From positions 1 through 27,338 of the forward strand of contig DFGE01000004.1 of assembly GCA_002371675.1 (NCBI GenBank): 27,338 bases of DNA, read 5' to 3'. Below are positions 7,526 to 16,161 of the stretch, in pieces. Under the pieces are notes generated by a model. The model saw only the letters and a program-made list of their open reading frames with translations. It was not told where the DNA came from and searched no databases. How positions within the stretch are numbered: position 1 is the first letter of the stretch; every line of letters starts with the position of its first letter. The DNA is from Clostridiales bacterium UBA3758 (GTDB taxonomy: Bacteria; Bacillota; Clostridia; Oscillospirales; Oscillospiraceae). The translations under genes and the position numbers were made by a program.

Positions 7526-7552
7526 GCGGATTCTCCTTACTGACAAGGGTTT

Positions 7553-7581
7553 ACCGGACAGCATAATCCATGCTGTCCGGT
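7553..7581 (-). other. Perfect hairpin between the M23 and S41 genes
   Basis: A 12-bp perfect stem (7553-7564 with 7570-7581, 5-base loop) lies in the only sizeable gap (85 bases) within the ftsEX operon. On the minus strand it is followed by AAACCC rather than T residues, so it is unlikely to be a strong terminator. It could mark an mRNA processing or stability site that separates expression of the S41 gene from the hydrolases. Confidence 0.5.
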
Positions 7582-7610
7582 GAATGATTTGCCTTTATGC
7601 ATTTGGGACG

Positions 7611-8936
7611 TCACACGCCCGCGTCCGGCGAAATGGTCAGACCTGAAAAATACATCTCGGGATCGACGCGGCCGCCGTTGATGTAAATCTCAAAATGGCA
7701 GTGCGGGCCGGTCGCCCAGCCGGTGTCGCCCACAGCGCCGATATACTGGCCCTGCGAGACCGCCTGTCCGACCGAGACGCCAAGGGAGCTCATATGCCCG
7801 TAAAGCGTCACGCGGCCGTTTCCGTGGTCGATCATCACGCAGTTGCCGTAGCCGCCGTAATACTGCGCCAGCGTGACCGTACCGCCGTCGGAGGCGTTGA
7901 TGCTCGCACCGTAGCTGGCTCCGATGTCGATGCCGGTGTGGTTGCGGACCGTGCCGAAGATGGGGTGGACGCGGTAGCCGAAGCGGCTGGTAATATAGGT
8001 GCAGGACGGAACAGGCCAGGCAAAGCTGCCGGTGCCTGTCACGACCGGGGGCGGGGGAGGCGCGGCCTCTCCGCCGGTTTCTCCGCCGCTGCTGCCGCCA
8101 TTGTTATTTCCGCCGTTGTTGCCGCTCTGCGCAGCTCTTCTGGCGGCATCGGCAGCCTGCGCGGCAAGCGCGGCCTCACGCTCACGCTCTCTGCGGGCGA
8201 TCAGCTCGGCCAGCTCCTGGTTTGCCTGGTTCTCGGCGGCCAGAAGCTCTTCATACTGCGCCTGGTTTTCCTCGATGTTCTCCTGGAGCTTTGCGATCAG
8301 GTCGGTAGCCTCGGCCATCTCGGCCTGCAGCTCCTCCTGCTCTCCGCGCAGCTCCAGCTTGCGGGAATCCAGCTCGGTGCGGGTAGCCTCGTATTCGGCC
8401 TTAGCGGCCTCGGTGGCCTCGCGCGCCTCGATGTAGTCCTCATAGAGGGCAACGTCGCTCTTCATGACGTCGCTCGCATCGTCGAGCAGGGTGAGCAGAT
8501 CGCCGAGGCTGCGGGCATTGAGGATGATGGCCACCAGACCGGTGTTTCCGTCCTCCTCCATGGAGCGCACGCGTGCGCGATAGCGCTCAAGCTGGGCGTT
8601 CTCGGTGATCTGCGCCATATTGACCTCGCGGGCCTTCTGTTCGATCATCTGATCGTAGAGGTCGATCTCCTTGTCGATGCTTTCGATCTCCAGAAGGATC
8701 ACGCCGTTGCGGTCGTCCAGAGCCTGTTTCTGCTCCAGGATGCCTGCCTGCTCCTCCTTCAGACCGTCCACAACCGCCTGTTTTTCTTCTCTCTGCTGCG
8801 TCAGCGCGTCGCGCTCGGCGCGCGCCGCGTCAATGTCAGCCTGCGATACCGCATGAGCGGTCGTCGGCAGGAGCGGCAAAAGCAGCAGCAGAACGAGGAA
8901 ACAAGCTATTGTTTTTTTGAATGCTTGAATACTCAT
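7611..8936 (-). CDS. Coiled-coil M23 murein endopeptidase (EnvC/CwlO/PcsB-like), second paralogue
   Basis: Secreted peptidoglycan hydrolase or hydrolase activator (441 aa). A signal peptide ends near TTAHA (about residue 28). Long coiled coils run to about residue 265, with a gap around EDGNTGLVAIILNARSLGDL, the region that meets FtsX in related proteins. A Gly/Asn/Pro linker precedes the LytM/M23 domain (about 305-441). The zinc-site residues are all present: NHTGID, YGHMS and GPHCHFE, so it should be catalytically active. The ribosome site is GAAAGG. It lies 13 bases after its paralogue at 8950-10368 and in the same operon as ftsEX, which predicts activation by FtsEX at the division site. 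Confidence 0.9.
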   Translation of the reverse strand: MSIQAFKKTIACFLVLLLLLPLLPTTAHAVSQADIDAARAERDALTQQREEKQAVVDGLKEEQAGILEQKQALDDRNGVILLEIESIDKEIDLYDQMIEQKAREVNMAQITENAQLERYRARVRSMEEDGNTGLVAIILNARSLGDLLTLLDDASDVMKSDVALYEDYIEAREATEAAKAEYEATRTELDSRKLELRGEQEELQAEMAEATDLIAKLQENIEENQAQYEELLAAENQANQELAELIARREREREAALAAQAADAARRAAQSGNNGGNNNGGSSGGETGGEAAPPPPPVVTGTGSFAWPVPSCTYITSRFGYRVHPIFGTVRNHTGIDIGASYGASINASDGGTVTLAQYYGGYGNCVMIDHGNGRVTLYGHMSSLGVSVGQAVSQGQYIGAVGDTGWATGPHCHFEIYINGGRVDPEMYFSGLTISPDAGV

Positions 8937-8949
8937 GATTGTTTGCCTT

Positions 8950-10368
8950 TCAGCAGTTCCAATACGAAAGATTCATCCACGAATAGAACTGCACCGGGTC
9001 TGTCCGGCTGCCCCAGACATAGACTTCAAAGTGACAATGCGTACCGGTCGCACGGCCCGTAGCGCCGAGATAGCCGACCGTCTGGCCCTGTCCGATCCAG
9101 GAGCCGTAGCTCACAGCGACGCCGGACATGTGCGCATAAAGCGTCATGTAGCCGTCCCCGTGGTCGATGATGACATAGTTGCCGTAGCCGTCGTTGTAAT
9201 TGACCGCAGAAACCGTGCCGCTCTTGGCTGCGACGATGGGGTATCCGTCATGAGCATAGCCGTCGATGTCGATGCCGGAGTGGTAGCGGACAGCTCCGGT
9301 GAAGGGATCGATACGGTTGCCGTAACGGCTCGTGATGCGCGAGCTGCAGGGCACGGGCCAGGCCCAGCCCTCCGGTGCCGGAGTCGGCGCGGGAGTCGGC
9401 GCGGGAGCAGGCGCCTGCGTTGGCGCAGGGCCGGGCGCTTCGCCGCCAGTTTCTCCGCCGGTCTCGCCTCCGGTTTCCCCGCCAGTCTCGCCTCCGGTTT
9501 CCCCGCCGGTCTCGCCTCCGGTTTCTCCGCCGGTCTCGCCGCCGGTCTCACCGCCCTGATTCTCCTGTTGCTGGCGCTGCCGTTCTTCTTCCTCGCGGCG
9601 GCGCTGCTCCATGAGCTGGGCAATCAGATTCTGAACCTCTGCGGCGGCCGCCTCCTCGGCGGCGCACTGCTGTTCATATTCTTTTTTGGCTTCGTCGATC
9701 TTCGCGGAGAGAGCCTCCAGCTGCGTGTTGACGTCGTCGATCTTCGCGGAGAGGGCGATCTGATCGTCACGCAGGGCGGACTGCTTCTTCTCGCACTCGT
9801 CGCGGACAGACTCATACTCGCGCGTGACGCGCTCGGTCTCCTCGCGCGCAGCGCGGTACTGCGCCTCGAGGGCGCGGTCGCTCTCCATGATGGCGGCAGC
9901 GTCGTCCAGCGCCGTCAGGAACTGGCTCAGGCCGCTCGAGCGGAGGATCAGGACGAGGATGTTGACCCCGCCGTTTTCCTCGATCGCGCGGACGCGCGCA
10001 CGATAGATCGCAGCCTGGCCGGCTTCCTGCGCCTGTGCGGCAGAGAGCTCAACGCGCTTATCGGCGATCATCTGATTGTACATCTTGATCTCTTCGCCGA
10101 CGAGCGCGAGCGCCTTTTCGCTGGCCTCGATCTCGACCTCCAGAGCGGCTTTCTGCTCGAGGACGTTGGCCTCCTCCGCCTGCAGCTGCTCAAGGCGCGA
10201 ATGTGCCTCGTCTGCCTGGGCGGCGAGCTCTTCCCTCTCGCGCTGCATCTGCTCGATATCGCTTTCATCTATGGCGAAAGCGGCAGGGAGCACGCTCAGG
10301 ATCAGCGAGAGCGCCATGATTACTGCAAGAAGGATCGCGAGGATGGAAACAAATTTACTACGTCTCAT
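8950..10368 (-). CDS. Coiled-coil M23 murein endopeptidase (EnvC/CwlO/PcsB-like), first paralogue
   Basis: Secreted peptidoglycan hydrolase (472 aa) next to ftsX. The signal peptide ends near LPAAFA (about residue 32). Antiparallel coiled coils extend to about residue 280, again with a break around ENGGVNILVLILRSSGLSQF that resembles the FtsX-contact region. The linker is nine exact Gly-Gly-Glu-Thr repeats plus a Gly-Gly-Glu-Ala, then a Pro/Ala-rich stretch. The C-terminal LytM domain (about 340-472) has the intact zinc site YHSGIDI, YAHMS and GTHCHFE. The start at 10368 has AAAGGAG upstream. ftsX ends 16 bases before it. Sequence and layout match its neighbour at 7611-8936, so the pair looks like a tandem duplication. 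Confidence 0.9.
   Translation of the reverse strand: MRRSKFVSILAILLAVIMALSLILSVLPAAFAIDESDIEQMQREREELAAQADEAHSRLEQLQAEEANVLEQKAALEVEIEASEKALALVGEEIKMYNQMIADKRVELSAAQAQEAGQAAIYRARVRAIEENGGVNILVLILRSSGLSQFLTALDDAAAIMESDRALEAQYRAAREETERVTREYESVRDECEKKQSALRDDQIALSAKIDDVNTQLEALSAKIDEAKKEYEQQCAAEEAAAAEVQNLIAQLMEQRRREEEERQRQQQENQGGETGGETGGETGGETGGETGGETGGETGGETGGETGGEAPGPAPTQAPAPAPTPAPTPAPEGWAWPVPCSSRITSRYGNRIDPFTGAVRYHSGIDIDGYAHDGYPIVAAKSGTVSAVNYNDGYGNYVIIDHGDGYMTLYAHMSGVAVSYGSWIGQGQTVGYLGATGRATGTHCHFEVYVWGSRTDPVQFYSWMNLSYWNC
9448..9555 (-). repeat. Nine 12-base tandem repeats encoding GGET
   Basis: Nine consecutive 12-base units, each encoding Gly-Gly-Glu-Thr, lie in the linker of the M23 hydrolase. 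Several adjacent pairs form a 24-base higher-order unit through alternation of synonymous codons. Such in-frame repeats can change number by slippage and alter linker length without a frameshift. Confidence 0.9.
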
Positions 10369-10384
10369 ATGGACGCTCCTTTGA

Positions 10385-11284
10385 TCAGACCTTCAGATAA
10401 TTCCGGATTGCGTTCACACCGCCGAAGGCGCCGACAAAAACGCCGATGCCAAGATACACTGCCAGCATAGGCATGGCCACCGCAGAGAACGGGACGACCG
10501 TGAGGAAGCTGCCGGTCAGGCTGCCGATCAGCTGACGGGTGATGAGCGTGTACAGCCCCCACTCCGCCAGGAAGCCGAGGCCGCCGCCGAGCAGACCCAG
10601 GATAAGACCCTCGATCACAAAAGGCAGGCGGATAAAGCCGTTCGTCGCGCCGACCATCTTCATGATCGCGATTTCCTCGCGGCGACCGAAGGTGGCGAGC
10701 TTGATGGTGTTGGTCATGATAAACATGGAAATGAACACCAGCAGCACCATCAGGATCAGGGCGATTACCGTAATGATATTGCGGATTCTGATGAAGAGGT
10801 TTGCGTATTCCAGATGTGCGTTGACCTTGGCGATGCCGTCGACATTCTTGAGCTGCTCTTCCGTCTGTGCGGTGAGGGCGATGTCCTCAATATGTACGAT
10901 ATAGCGATGCCGGAACACGGTCTCGTCGATTCCCTCACGGGACACCGTCCCGTTATAGGATTTGTAATAGTTCTCCATCGCGTCGGCACGGGAGACGAAC
11001 TCCGCCGACACCACATTGGGGACGGCCTCGAGAGCCGTCTGCAGCGTTCTTGCGCTCTCCTCGTCCGCGTAGTTGGGGTTCTCGTCGTCCACGAAGGCGA
11101 CGAGCTCGTTTTCGTCCTCCAGATCATCGATCAGCGCGTCGATATTGACGGCTACGAGGGCGAAACTGCCCATGATGATCAGGCAGGCCATAATGATGGT
11201 AACCGAGGCGAAGGACATGAAGCTGTGGGTCTTGATGCTCCGGAAGCCCTCGCTGATCAGATAACCGCTTCTACTCAATCTCAT
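10385..11284 (-). CDS. ftsX: Cell division protein FtsX
   Basis: Integral membrane partner of FtsE that relays ATP hydrolysis to extracellular murein hydrolases. The 299 aa show the family plan: an N-terminal cytoplasmic segment with GYLISEGFRSIKTH, TM1 (about 23-45), a large extracellular loop (about 50-160), then three more helices with the conserved EIAIMKMVGATNGFIRLPF between TM2 and TM3. The start at 11284 is favoured because GGGAG lies eight bases upstream; an ATG 15 bases earlier is poorly placed. The gene overlaps the end of ftsE by 14 bases, indicating coupled translation. Confidence 0.95.
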   Translation of the reverse strand: MRLSRSGYLISEGFRSIKTHSFMSFASVTIIMACLIIMGSFALVAVNIDALIDDLEDENELVAFVDDENPNYADEESARTLQTALEAVPNVVSAEFVSRADAMENYYKSYNGTVSREGIDETVFRHRYIVHIEDIALTAQTEEQLKNVDGIAKVNAHLEYANLFIRIRNIITVIALILMVLLVFISMFIMTNTIKLATFGRREEIAIMKMVGATNGFIRLPFVIEGLILGLLGGGLGFLAEWGLYTLITRQLIGSLTGSFLTVVPFSAVAMPMLAVYLGIGVFVGAFGGVNAIRNYLKV

Positions 11285-12023
11285 CGCTGTTACTCCCATC
11301 CATTTCTTCGCTGTAATAGCCGCCCTTCACGTCGCTGATCACCTTGCCGGAATCAATGGTGATGACGCGCTTGCCCAGGGCGTTGACCAGCTCTTTCTCG
11401 TGCGTGACCACGAGGACGGTGGTGCCCATCTCATTGATCTTCTCCAGCAGCAGCATCAGCTCGAGGCTGCGGACCGGGTCAAGGTTGCCGGTGGGCTCGT
11501 CGGCCACAATGAGGCGCGGGCTGTTGACGAGCGCGCGCGCAATGGCGACACGCTGCTGTTCGCCGCCGGACAGCTCGTTCGGCAGGCGCTTCTCGCGGCC
11601 GTCGAGGCCGACGAGCTCAAGAACGTAGGGCACACGGCGGCGGATATCCTTCGCGCTCGCCCCAACGACACGCATGGCGAAGGCCACATTGTCGTAGACG
11701 TTCATATTTTCGATCAGGCGGTAGTCCTGAAACACGGTGCCGAGCGTTCTGCGCACCTTGGGGAGCTTGGAGCGGCGAATCTTCGTCATATCAAAATCGT
11801 TGACCATGACCTTGCCGCTGCTCGCCGTGACTTCACCGGTGAGGAGCTTGATAAGCGTGGTCTTGCCGGAGCCGGAGGGCCCGACCAGGAACACGAACTC
11901 CCCCTGTGTCACGTCGATCGTCACGCCGTCAAGCGCGACGGTGCCGCTCGTGTCATAAACCTTCGTGACGTCCGCCATGCGGATGTCATGTACCGTTTTG
12001 TTTTCGTTCTTAACACGACCCAT
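11271..12023 (-). CDS. ftsE: Cell division ATPase FtsE
   Basis: Cytoplasmic ABC ATPase of the FtsEX complex (250 aa). Walker A GPSGSGKTT, Q-loop VFQDYRL, signature LSGGEQQR, Walker B LIVADEPTGNLD and the switch histidine in VTHEKEL are all intact. The N-terminal extension of about 14 residues and the Asp/Ser-rich tail are poorly conserved parts. The start at 12023 follows GGAGG. It is the first gene of the run ftsE-ftsX-M23-M23-S41 and sets the operon's theme: timing of septal peptidoglycan cleavage. Confidence 0.95.
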   Translation of the reverse strand: MGRVKNENKTVHDIRMADVTKVYDTSGTVALDGVTIDVTQGEFVFLVGPSGSGKTTLIKLLTGEVTASSGKVMVNDFDMTKIRRSKLPKVRRTLGTVFQDYRLIENMNVYDNVAFAMRVVGASAKDIRRRVPYVLELVGLDGREKRLPNELSGGEQQRVAIARALVNSPRLIVADEPTGNLDPVRSLELMLLLEKINEMGTTVLVVTHEKELVNALGKRVITIDSGKVISDVKGGYYSEEMDGSNSDEIE

Positions 12024-12044
12024 TGAGAAAACCTCCGTAGGGTG

Positions 12045-12072
12045 ATAGTATTTCGGGATTCATCTATGTTAA
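12045..12072 (-). promoter_or_regulatory. Possible promoter of the ftsE operon
   Basis: On the minus strand TTAACA (12072-12067) and TACTAT (12050-12045) are 16 bases apart, about 20 bases before the ftsE start. The match is moderate. No clear terminator separates it from the upstream regulator gene, so read-through from that gene is also possible. Confidence 0.4.
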
Positions 12073-12100
12073 CCGGTTCGCCCCCACGGCCGCGCTGGGA

Positions 12101-13195
12101 TCAATAGCGGCTGCTGTTGAGCGAATCCAGATACTGCTTGACCATCATTGCCACCTTAAATACGATGGCATGGTCGAACTCGCGCAGGTCCAATCCGGTG
12201 ATCTTCTTGATCTTCTCAAGACGGTAGACCAGGGTGTTGCGGTGGACATAGAGCTTACGCGAGGTTTCGGAGACGTTGAGGTTGTTCTCGAAGAACTTGT
12301 TGATCGTCTCGAGCGTGTCGTCGTCAAGCGTCTCGATGGGGCTCTTCTTGAAGACCTCGTTGAGGAACATCTCGCACAGCGTCGTCGGCAGCTGGTAGAT
12401 GATACGGCCGAGGCCGAGATTTTCGTAATTGATGATGGTCTTCTCATTCTCGAAGACCCGTCCCACATCAATGGCGACCTGGGACTCCTTGTAGCGGTCG
12501 GCCAGCTCGCGCAGATGATGCGCGGTGGTACTCACGCCGATCACGCAGTTGATGCCGAGTTCCTCGTGAAGTGCCTGCTCCACGGAGAGCGCGATGCGGT
12601 GTACCTCCTCGGGGCATTCCGCCGAGGGCAGCGATTTGACAATGACCACATCCGTCTCATTGATGTTGAGCACGAAGTCCTTCTGCTTCTCGGGGAAGAT
12701 CTTCTGAATCGTCTCCACCGCGGCGACGTCGGCATTATCGGTCTGCCGCACGAGCAGCACGACGCGCGGCTCGTCGGTCACGAAATGGAGTTCCTTGGCG
12801 TGGACATATACATCTCCGGGGAGGATGTTGTCGGAGATGATGTTCTTGATGAACGCGGCCTTGTTGTGTTTCTCCTCGTAATTGCTGCGCGCCTCGTTGA
12901 AGGCCACGGCGGCCATGGCGCAGATGGTCTTCGCCGGCGCGTCGCAGTAATCGACAAAGGCAAAGAAGTCCGGCTTCACATCATCCGGTGACAGCACGCA
13001 GTAGGTCCGGCTGCCCGTCACGGCAAAGCGTTCCCCATTCTCAAGCGCAGAGCGGGAAAAATCATCAAGGCGGGATCCGATCATGGCCAGCTCGCTGCTC
13101 GCCACGACAAAGCCCTGGTCGTCCACCACGCCGACCGTCCGATCCACGGAGTCTTTCATCTGAATAATCACATTCTGGAATATTCTGCTGGACAT
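12101..13195 (-). CDS. CdaR/PucR-family transcriptional regulator
   Basis: Predicted DNA-binding regulator (364 aa). The N-terminal part (about 1-110, VGVVDDQGFVVASSELAMIG) resembles the sugar-diacid or ligand-sensing domain of CdaR proteins. A central GGDEF-like/CdaR region runs to about 270. The C-terminal PucR helix-turn-helix is clear in NNLNVSETSRKLYVHRNTLVYRLEKIKKITGLDLREF. The start at 13195 is set by AGGAGGAG; an upstream in-frame ATG would lie inside the promoter region. Family members respond to small carboxylates or purine breakdown products. No obvious target operon of that kind is adjacent, so its ligand and targets are unknown. It sits upstream of ftsE on the same strand. Confidence 0.85.
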   Translation of the reverse strand: MSSRIFQNVIIQMKDSVDRTVGVVDDQGFVVASSELAMIGSRLDDFSRSALENGERFAVTGSRTYCVLSPDDVKPDFFAFVDYCDAPAKTICAMAAVAFNEARSNYEEKHNKAAFIKNIISDNILPGDVYVHAKELHFVTDEPRVVLLVRQTDNADVAAVETIQKIFPEKQKDFVLNINETDVVIVKSLPSAECPEEVHRIALSVEQALHEELGINCVIGVSTTAHHLRELADRYKESQVAIDVGRVFENEKTIINYENLGLGRIIYQLPTTLCEMFLNEVFKKSPIETLDDDTLETINKFFENNLNVSETSRKLYVHRNTLVYRLEKIKKITGLDLREFDHAIVFKVAMMVKQYLDSLNSSRY

Positions 13196-13267
13196 GGAAT
13201 CTCCTCCTATACGCTCTCGAAAAGCTGTACTGGCAAAATTGCCGAGCCGGTCAAAATGTCTTCCAAC

Positions 13268-13296
13268 ATAATAAACCACTTTTCTGTGATTTTCAA
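13268..13296 (-). promoter_or_regulatory. Promoter of the CdaR-family gene
   Basis: On the minus strand TTGAAA (13296-13291) and TATTAT (13273-13268) are 17 bases apart, about 70 bases upstream of the start codon. The surrounding 13290-13382 stretch is strongly AT-rich, consistent with an UP-like region; no convincing terminator for the upstream rsuA-like gene was seen in it. Confidence 0.65.
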
Positions 13297-13382
13297 TAGA
13301 AAATGCGGTCGATTTTTGTTAATTTTTTTGAATTTGTGATCGGATCGCTCAAATGAGTCGAAAAAACCGAGCTCGTTTTTGA

Positions 13383-14108
13383 CTATTTTTCCAAAAGATC
13401 AGGCTTCAACACCTTGCACAAATCGTTTTCGTCGAGTTCGCGCCATCCGCCGGGCCCGAGATCGGCCTCCAGCAGCAGCTCTCCGACGGACAAACGCCGC
13501 AGCCGAAGCACCGGTTTTCCGCGTGAAGCGAGCATACGCTTGACCTGGTGGTACTTCCCTTCCATGACCGTCACGTAACAGGCTCCTGCGCCGGCGGGCT
13601 CGAGCAGGGCGGGCAGACACTTCGTCCCGTCGCCCAACGTAAGTCCCTCGGCGAAGGCGCGCGCGTCCTCCGCGTCCGGCTCTCCCTCGACTTCTGCATA
13701 ATACCGTTTTTGCACACCGGATTTTGGCGAAATCACGCGATGGGCAAAAATTCCGTCGTTTGTAAGGAGAAGAAGGCCGCTCGTGTCCTTATCCAGGCGC
13801 CCGACCGGAAAGAGATCGAGCCTCTGCAGCTCCGGCGGCAGAAGATCGAGCACGGTCTTCTGTCTGGCGTCCTCCGTCGCCGTAAGGACGCCGGCGGGCT
13901 TGTCCATCATGAAATAGCGGTACTTCCGGTAACGGAGCAGCTCGCCGTCCAGCGTGACGGTCTGCGCGTCGGGATCCAGCTTCTCGTCCGGCGAAGCTAC
14001 ACACCTGCCGTCCGAGCGAAGCCTGCCTGCGCGTATGATCTCGCGCGCTTCCCTGCGGGACGCAAGACCAAGCTCTGACAGGAATTTATCTGCGCGGATC
14101 ACTGCCAT
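13383..14108 (-). CDS. RsuA/RluB-family rRNA pseudouridine synthase
   Basis: Converts a uridine of 16S or 23S rRNA to pseudouridine. The 241 aa start with an S4 RNA-binding domain (IRADKFLSELGLASRREAREI, residues about 5-60). The catalytic domain follows, with the active-site motif GRLDKDTSGLLLLTNDG, whose Asp is the nucleophile, and the C-terminal MEGKYHQVKRM segment. The start at 14108 is supported by GGAGGAGG; an in-frame ATG upstream lies in the promoter. The RsuA type (16S U516) is somewhat favoured by length, but RluB/E-like specificity cannot be ruled out. Confidence 0.88.
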   Translation of the reverse strand: MAVIRADKFLSELGLASRREAREIIRAGRLRSDGRCVASPDEKLDPDAQTVTLDGELLRYRKYRYFMMDKPAGVLTATEDARQKTVLDLLPPELQRLDLFPVGRLDKDTSGLLLLTNDGIFAHRVISPKSGVQKRYYAEVEGEPDAEDARAFAEGLTLGDGTKCLPALLEPAGAGACYVTVMEGKYHQVKRMLASRGKPVLRLRRLSVGELLLEADLGPGGWRELDENDLCKVLKPDLLEK

Positions 14109-14147
14109 AGCGCCTCCTCCGTTTCCCGCTTCTGCGGATTCTCCGAT

Positions 14148-14176
14148 ATCATACCACATTTTTTACCGAATTGCAA
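14148..14176 (-). promoter_or_regulatory. Promoter of the pseudouridine synthase gene
   Basis: On the minus strand TTGCAA (14176-14171) and TATGAT (14153-14148) have a 17-base spacer and a TGG extended -10. It sits in the divergent gap with the DUF4830 gene. Confidence 0.65.
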
Positions 14177-14228
14177 CCATTTTTCATTTTTTTGATTCTT
14201 TCATTCCCCACATACGCCCCATTTTCGC

Positions 14229-14248
14229 GCAATATACTGGCAATATAC
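14229..14248 (+). repeat. Tandem GCAATATAC repeats before the DUF4830 gene
   Basis: GCAATATAC occurs at 14229-14237 and again at 14240-14248, exactly 11 bases apart, followed by the palindrome ATACCGGTAT. The first copy contains TATACT, which could serve as a -10. One helical turn of spacing fits an operator, but no regulator is known. Confidence 0.35.
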
Positions 14249-14270
14249 CGGTATAGCAAGGAGGAAAAGG

Positions 14271-14738
14271 ATGCTTCTATCACACAAACACTCCACTCGG
14301 GGCAAAATGCTCTCTATCGTCGCCGCTGCCGCGGTGCTGCTTGCAGCGCTGATCTTTCTGCGAAGGGCCGCCGATGAGCACAGAAACGCCGAGACACGCG
14401 CGGAGCGTGTCGCATTCGCGGCGGCGCTCGGCTGGGAGCTCGACCCCGAAAGCGAAGAGACCGCGCGCGTGGATCTTCCGGAGGAGCTCTCGGACGTACT
14501 CGCGGACTACAACGCCCTGCAGCTGCGCTGCGGTTACGACCTCTCTCCGCTGTGCGGGAAGAGCTGCAGGCAGTACAGCTACCGCGTGCTCAACGCGCCG
14601 CAGGAGAACGAGGTCGTGCTGCTCACGCTCTATGTCGACCGCGGGCGCGTTGTCGGCGGGGACATACACAGCACCGCGCTCGACGGGTTCATGATCGGCC
14701 TGCAGACCAATCCCGCTGCGGCAGGAAACGCACAGTAA
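14271..14738 (+). CDS. DUF4830 membrane-anchored protein
   Basis: 155-residue protein of unknown function. An N-terminal membrane helix (about 13-32) is followed by an extracytoplasmic domain with FAAALGWELDPESEE, VLADYNALQLRCGYDLSPL, YSYRVLN and GGDIHSTALDGFMIGL, the pattern I associate with DUF4830 in Clostridia. The start at 14271 follows AAGGAGG. It is alone on the plus strand, divergent from the pseudouridine synthase and convergent with the phosphoesterase gene. No enzymatic residues are evident. Confidence 0.75.
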   Translation: MLLSHKHSTRGKMLSIVAAAAVLLAALIFLRRAADEHRNAETRAERVAFAAALGWELDPESEETARVDLPEELSDVLADYNALQLRCGYDLSPLCGKSCRQYSYRVLNAPQENEVVLLTLYVDRGRVVGGDIHSTALDGFMIGLQTNPAAAGNAQ

Positions 14739-14746
14739 ACGCAAAA

Positions 14747-14791
14747 GCACAGCTTGAGGGACGAGGTTTAGCCTCGTCCCTCAAGCTGTGC
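14747..14791 (-). terminator. Terminator of the metallophosphoesterase gene
   Basis: A perfect 20-bp stem (14747-14766 with 14772-14791, 5-base loop). On the minus strand it is followed by TTTTGCGTTT, so it mainly ends the phosphoesterase gene. On the plus strand the tail CTGTTATT is weaker but it may also serve the DUF4830 gene. Confidence 0.8.
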
Positions 14792-14827
14792 CTGTTATTG
14801 GCTGGTACTGTTCCCGCGCAGTCGTTC

Positions 14828-16072
14828 TCAGTCGCTTTTCCAGCTCGTAAAGTCCCGACCGAAATCCGGCTCAACGGAGCCGAAATAGGCAGAGAAGAGG
14901 CCGCCCTTGTCGTTCCAGGCCGCAAGGAAAGAACCGTCCGGGTCAAGCTCTTCGACGCCGCGCAGATCACCGGCAAAGTATTCCCAGTTGAGCTCGTCGG
15001 CATACGCCGTCAGGCGTTCCAGCTCTTCCGCAGCGAGCTCTCCGGCGAACTGCTCGGCGACGTTTACGCGCATGCGCGCCGCCATCGCCTCGTAGGAGCT
15101 CTCTGCAAAGCGCAGCAGCCGCTCGTCGGTGCTCCCCTGCCGCGAAGCCCAGGCGGCGACGTCCACCGGCCTTGTCTCATAGGACAGAGCGCCCTGCTGC
15201 GCTTCCAGCAGCGCGTAGCGGCAGACGCCCATCGTCAGCGGCGAGGTCGTGATCTCGGTGAGGCCGTCCTCCGTGAGGATGTGCTGAATATGCAGATGCC
15301 CGCTTAAAAAGAGGGACACGTCGTATTTCCGCAGCAGCGCGGCGAGCTTCTCCCCCTCCACCAGCACATAGCCGAAGCCAAAGAACGAGTGCTTGTAGAG
15401 ATTCTGGTGTCCTGCGGCAAGGATGGCGACGCCGTCGCGTCTGGCCTCCTTGAGCTGCCGTTCGATCCAGGCGAGCGTCTCGTCCGAGAGGCCGCAGGGA
15501 TCGTGCATCGTGTTGCAGTCGAGCATCAGGACGCGGGTCGTGGCGTTCAGATCGTATACGTAGCTGAGGGAATCCCCGTCCTCCGCACGCGCCTCATCGT
15601 AGCCGAAGGCGGCGTAGATGCGCCGGAAGTCCTCCGAGGTCGTCACCGTCGCCCGTGCGGTCTCCGAGCCGATGTAGGAGGCGCTGCTGCGGTACACGTC
15701 ATGGTTCCCGGGCAGAACGAGAACCGGGATCCCGGCGGCCTCCAGCGCAGCGAGCCTCTTTGCGAGCGCAAGATGGCTCTCCTGCGCGCCGTTAAAACTG
15801 ATATCGCCGGTGAGGATCAGCGCCTCGGGGCGCAGCTCAATCAGCTCGGCAAGGAAGGCGTCCGTGATTTCCTCGCAGAATTCCGTCATTTTTCCGTCGC
15901 TGTTGGCCATCATCTGCCGGAAAATCTCGCTGTGATCGGTCAGCTCCGGCGCCAGGTAGTGCAGATCGGAGGCCACGGCTACGCGATACGTCGGCTCCGG
16001 GAGCCTGCCGCAGCCGTTCAGAAGCGCCGCAGACAAAAGCAGACAGAGAAGGACGGATAGGATGCGTTTCAT
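14828..16072 (-). CDS. Secreted metallophosphoesterase lipoprotein
   Basis: Calcineurin-like phosphoesterase exported as a lipoprotein (414 aa). A short hydrophobic signal ends in a lipobox LNGC at about residues 18-21, so the mature protein is lipid-anchored to the outer face of the membrane. The five metal-binding blocks are in order: DLHY, GDIS, GNHD, GHQN and GHLHIQ. The C-terminal 130 residues form a helical extension found in clostridial members. The substrate is unknown; nucleotides or phosphodiesters are possible. The ribosome site GAGGAGG lies about ten bases before the start. Confidence 0.88.
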   Translation of the reverse strand: MKRILSVLLCLLLSAALLNGCGRLPEPTYRVAVASDLHYLAPELTDHSEIFRQMMANSDGKMTEFCEEITDAFLAELIELRPEALILTGDISFNGAQESHLALAKRLAALEAAGIPVLVLPGNHDVYRSSASYIGSETARATVTTSEDFRRIYAAFGYDEARAEDGDSLSYVYDLNATTRVLMLDCNTMHDPCGLSDETLAWIERQLKEARRDGVAILAAGHQNLYKHSFFGFGYVLVEGEKLAALLRKYDVSLFLSGHLHIQHILTEDGLTEITTSPLTMGVCRYALLEAQQGALSYETRPVDVAAWASRQGSTDERLLRFAESSYEAMAARMRVNVAEQFAGELAAEELERLTAYADELNWEYFAGDLRGVEELDPDGSFLAAWNDKGGLFSAYFGSVEPDFGRDFTSWKSD

Positions 16073-16161
16073 CTCTCTGTCCTCCTCTGTCTGGTTTCAG
16101 GGGCTCTTTTAATCCAACTGCTGTTCCCGCAGGAAAAGGGGCTTGCGGTATCCGTCAGCTC

